This document shows positions 62,101 to 64,000 of a stretch of 64,000 nt of DNA, piece by piece; position 1 is the first letter of the stretch; every line of letters starts with the position of its first letter. The DNA lies in the NCBI GenBank assembly GCA_965153455.1, contig OZ234498.1:186001-250000 (forward strand), written 5' to 3'. The DNA comes from Sphagnum compactum (Eukaryota > Bryophyta > Sphagnopsida > Sphagnales). Under the pieces are notes generated by a model that had not been told where the DNA came from, searched no databases, and was given only the letters and a program-made list of their open reading frames with translations. Both the position numbers and the translations under genes were made by a program.

Positions 62101-62182
62101 AGGGTGCTCGCAGTTGAAGGAGTTACCTACATCTATTGACAAATTGACTACCCTTCAATCGTTGAATTTGTCACAATGTTAA
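59144..62182 (+). CDS. Leucine-rich-repeat protein, 39 complete 24-residue repeats
   Basis: A single open frame of 1012 codons. Residues 59-1012 are 39 complete 24-residue LRRs plus a partial one, consensus L-T-x-L-Q-x-L-x-L-S-x-C-S-Q-L-K-E-L-P-T-S-I-D-K. The Cys in the ladder and the LP turn match LRRs of plant disease-resistance (TIR/NB-LRR) proteins, but no TIR, NB-ARC, kinase or capping domain is present. Unit n starts at 59318+72(n-1), and no indel occurs in 2.8 kb of coding repeat. The first 58 residues are hydrophobic, non-repeat, and may be a signal anchor. Alternatively the coding exon begins at a TTTTTGGTAG acceptor ending at 59280. The frame ends at a TAA (62180-62182) inside a repeat that continues, so the C-terminus is premature. 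Probable role: protein-binding solenoid. Expression and function are unproven. Confidence 0.65.
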   Translation: MRIAIRLFTSSIVHHSMFCSFWFVHMVMFTFLHSFLLSPHVIFLVDNYLNYCVYVKPIPTSIDKLTGLQNLYLSGCSQLKELPTSIDKFSSLQNLDLLRCWQLKELPTSIDKLTTLQLLNLSQCSKLKELPTSIDKLTGLQNLYLSGCSQLKELPTSIDKFSSLQNLDLSGCWQLKELLTSIDKLTALQSLNLSKCSQLKELPTSIDKLTSLHSLNLFKCSQLKELPTSIDKLTGLQNLDLSWCSQLKELPPSIDKLTGLQNLDLSWCSQLKELPPSIDKLTGLQNLDLSWCSQLKELPPSIDKLTGLKFLYLSGCSQLKELPTCIDKLTALQLLNLLKCSQLKELPTSIDKLTGLQNLDLSWCSQLKELPPSIDKLTGLEFLYLSGCSQLKELPTSIDKLSALQSLNLSECSQLKELPTSIDKLTALHLLNLFRCSQLKELPTSIDKLTALHSLNLSECSQLKELPTYIDKLTALQSLNLSECSEWKELPTSIDKFIGLQNLYLSGCSEWKELPTSIDKLSSLQNLDLSGCLQLKELPTSMDKLTSLQWLNLSQCSELKELPTSMDKLTALQSLNLSGCSQLKELPTSIDKLTGLQFLYLSGCSQLKELPTSIDKLTSLQWLNLSQCSELKELPTSIDKLTALQSLNLSGCSQLKELPTSIDKLTGLHSLNLSGCWQLKELPRSIDKLTGLQNLYLSGCSKLKELSTSINKLSSLQNLDLSGCLQLKELPTSMDKLTGLQNLYLSGCSQLKELPTCNDKLTALQLLNLSKCSQLKELPTSIDKLTGLQNLDLSWCSQLKELLPSIDKLTGLQFLYLSGCSELKELPTSIDKLTSLQWLNLSQCLELKKLPISIDKLTALQSLNLSECSQLKELPTSIDKLTGLQNLDLSWCSQLKELPPSIDKLTGLQFLYLSGCSKLKELPTSIDKLTSLQWLNLSECSQLKELPTSIDKLTALHLLNLFRCSQLKELPTSIDKLTALHSLNLSGCSQLKELPTSIDKLTTLQSLNLSQC

Positions 62183-62690
62183 GAGTTGAAGGAGTTACCT
62201 ACATCTATTAACAAATTGATTGGCCTTCAAAATTTGTATTTGTGAGGGTGCTCACAATTGAAGGAGTTACCTACATCTATTGACAAATTGAGTAGCCTTC
62301 AAAATTTGGATTTGTCAGGGTGCTTGCAATTGAAGGAGTTACCTACATCTATTGACAAATTGACTGCCCTTCAATTGTTGAATTTGTCACAATGTTCGGA
62401 AGTTGAAGGAGTTACTTACATCTATTGACAAATTGACTGCCCTTCAATCGTTGAATTTGTCAAAATGCTCGCAATTGAAGGAGTTACCTACATCTATTGA
62501 CAAATTGATTGCCTTTCAATTGTTGAATTTGTCAGGGTGCTCGCAATAGAAGAAGTTACCTATATCTATTGACAAATTGACTGCCCTTTAATCGTTGAAT
62601 TTGTCGGAATGCTCGCAATTGAAGGAGTTACCTACATATATTGACAAATTGACTGCCCTTCAATCGTTGAATTTGTCAGAATGCTCGGAT
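59318..62690 (+). repeat. 72-bp coding minisatellite, about 47 units
   Basis: DNA-level tandem array of the LRR unit. Adjacent units are often more than 90% identical, with fixed words such as GAAGGAGTTACCTACATCTA and TTGACAAATTGACTG. It shows higher-order structure: units 8, 9 and 10 are nearly identical, units 1-2 repeat as 4-5, units 12-14 as 30-32, and units 13-17 resemble 35-39. This is the pattern left by unequal exchange. Confidence 0.95.
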
Positions 62691-62700
62691 GTGGAGAAGG
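62183..62700 (+). pseudogene. Decayed 3' end of the LRR array
   Basis: About seven more units follow the stop at 62180. They carry a TGA at 62243-62245, a one-base insertion near 62400 (TGTTCGGAAGTTGAAGG), and in the shifted frame a TAG at 62547-62549 and a TAA in CCTTTAATCG near 62590. The last recognisable unit ends about 62690 with GAATGCTCGGATG. The terminal LRR cap, if there was one, is lost. Confidence 0.85.
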
Positions 62701-63104
62701 CACATTTTAATCCCATCAAGCCAACTTTGTGAATGCTTCAAGCCAACCTAGAAAGACAATAGACAGATGATTTTCAGCCAGTCTTCAAATGGAGAGCAAC
62801 AATTGTTGAAGAACTTGTGATGATTCTTTGAGAAATAGTCTCCTGTGAGTGTACATCTTAATCCTCTACATCTGTTTTGTGCACCTCACAAAGAAGTCAC
62901 AAACTGATGGAGGAATGAAAAATGACAACTAACTTACTTCTGCCGGTTGTAAAAGTGCTAGCAGCTAAGTCAACAACAATTTGTGACTTTATAGTTGGTG
63001 ATTTTGTAAAGAGCAAAACTTGTGCACAATATGAAGATTATGCAGAAATTCTCAACCTGTTCCGAGGTCCAAAATGCCAATATATATTATGAAAATGTTC
63101 AAGA
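62701..63104. other. Spacer, no gene recognised
   Basis: Unique sequence between the end of the LRR array and the minus-strand frames at the right edge. It could hold 3' UTR of either neighbour. Confidence 0.4.
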
Positions 63105-63872
63105 TTAGCGGCAAACTTGAAGTACCTCTCCCAAGGCAGTGCGCCACTCCTCGTAAGATTGGCAAGTCGTCGTCCAGTCGCTATTCCTCACCGCACTGCC
63201 TGCTTCCTCCTTGAATTCCTCAAATCGTGTTTTCAGGTCGCTTAGACATTCAGGTATAGCAGCCAAGTGTGTTTCTAGCACTTCAGATTCACAGGAGCGT
63301 GTCCGGAACACAAGATGCCCCTGCGTCACCAATTTTCATGAATGTCTTGTATGTACACAGAGCTCTGATGTTCTGTAGTTCAGCACACTGGGAAACAATG
63401 TTCCGAATTTCAGGTGTAGAATTCTGCAAAAAAATGGATAATTTAATTGGTACTTGGACTTACCCATTGCCAATCAAGGTTGAAATAGGTCTTCCGATTG
63501 GTAGCGATCGGCGTGATCTGGGCCTGGTGGGTCGACCCCAAGCAATCCAGCTGCGTGACGGTTAGCGCGTCTTTTGTGCAATGGTTGTAAACCCTCTTCC
63601 TTCTCAAAGCAGGATAGCAGCAAATCCTGATCTCCAATACTGCAGCAACCATGTGCCTTAAGGATTTCCAAGAAGCGCTTGGGATCAAGTAGCCTGAGCT
63701 CCTCTAGCTTCTCCACTTCCGAATTGTTCCAGAGATATGCAACACCTTCTCCATGGAGCGGCGGTGTCCACCATCCATCAGCTGATGGAAATGAGTCGAC
63801 ATAGACTAGGGCGCTTTTCCCCTTGCCTGGGACTTTGTAGGATGTAGAAAGCTGGGTGGGTGCAGAGTCCAT
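63105..63872 (-). pseudogene. Unrecognised gene, interrupted, at the window edge
   Basis: GC-richer DNA with protein-like minus-strand frames. From the ATG at 63872-63870 the frame gives MDSAPTQLSTSYKVPGKGK, then SADGWWTPPLHGEGVAYLWN and LLDPKRFLEILKAHGCC. Beyond about 63600 the neighbouring frame (LTVTQLDCLGSTHQAQ, RKTYFNLDWQW) looks more natural, suggesting a one-base shift. A GTAAGT donor follows at 63463 and a TTTTTTTGCAG acceptor ends at 63424, but an intron of 40 bases would be unusually short. A further frame (63332-63105) gives CLSDLKTRFEEFKEEAGSAV and DWTTTCQSYEEWRTALGE, then GAG|GTACTT, a possible donor. I do not recognise the family. The gene may be intact but mis-split by my reading, or a pseudogene. 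Confidence 0.35.
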
Positions 63873-64000
63873 AACCACACAATTTCCTTAAATGCAATGA
63901 CAACTTTTCAGAGGGTTATATGATGTGCAGATTCACCATGAGTTCCGTAAGTAATATAAACAGAACAGCCCAACAGTGAAGAAGCATCAAGAATATGAAG

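Noticed and set aside
1-64000. CRISPR array or prokaryotic operon
   Set aside because: The tandem repeats found (72, 57, 130, 165 bp) have no unique spacers between short repeats, and the genes have spliceosomal introns.

Overview
This is nuclear plant DNA. The evidence is spliceosomal introns with plant-like AT-rich sequence, a plant lectin-type receptor kinase, a cytochrome P450 of the plant CYP72 clan, hAT and Mutator-like transposon remnants, and a plant-type leucine-rich-repeat array. The sequence is AT-rich and gene-poor: about four recognisable loci in 64 kb, the rest decayed repeats. The style of the hAT and SWIM remnants and of the LRR consensus suggests a seed-free land plant (moss, lycophyte or fern) with a large genome. 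That placement is inference and I cannot name the species.

Layout. 1.0-1.5 kb (-): a small secreted cysteine-rich protein broken by a frameshift. 2.4-3.7 kb and 10.5-11.9 kb (-): two decayed hAT transposases. 5.5-8.1 kb and 43.8-46.3 kb: two copies of a ~2.5 kb dispersed repeat; the second runs into a Mutator-like SWIM zinc-finger remnant. 8.8-9.8 kb: a degenerate AT minisatellite whose strand bias flips in the middle. 14.0-15.9 kb: two foldback-like inverted repeats. 16.4-20.5 kb (+): a seven-exon receptor kinase with a two-lobed B-lectin ectodomain and one in-frame stop inside the kinase. 20.5-32 kb: AT-rich DNA with no recognisable gene. 32.3-34.9 kb: an old tandem duplication leading directly into the P450. 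35.0-39.6 kb (+): a complete five-exon P450. Its 3' two-thirds plus 2.6 kb of flank (37962-42196) are duplicated in direct orientation at 50934-55315, where a degenerate telomere-like tract adjoins the left breakpoint. 42.6-43.0 kb: a near-perfect 140-nt-arm hairpin. 59.1-62.7 kb (+): a leucine-rich-repeat array of 72-bp units, open for 1012 codons and decaying at its 3' end. 63.1-63.9 kb (-): an unrecognised, probably interrupted gene at the window edge.

The genes do not form a pathway. The intact coding capacity is one P450 and possibly the LRR protein; the receptor kinase and the second P450 look recently inactivated. The strongest candidates for something new are the LRR array, which evolves like a satellite (39 complete units, no indels, higher-order repeats), and the P450 duplication, in which exons appear to have diverged more than the adjacent non-coding DNA.
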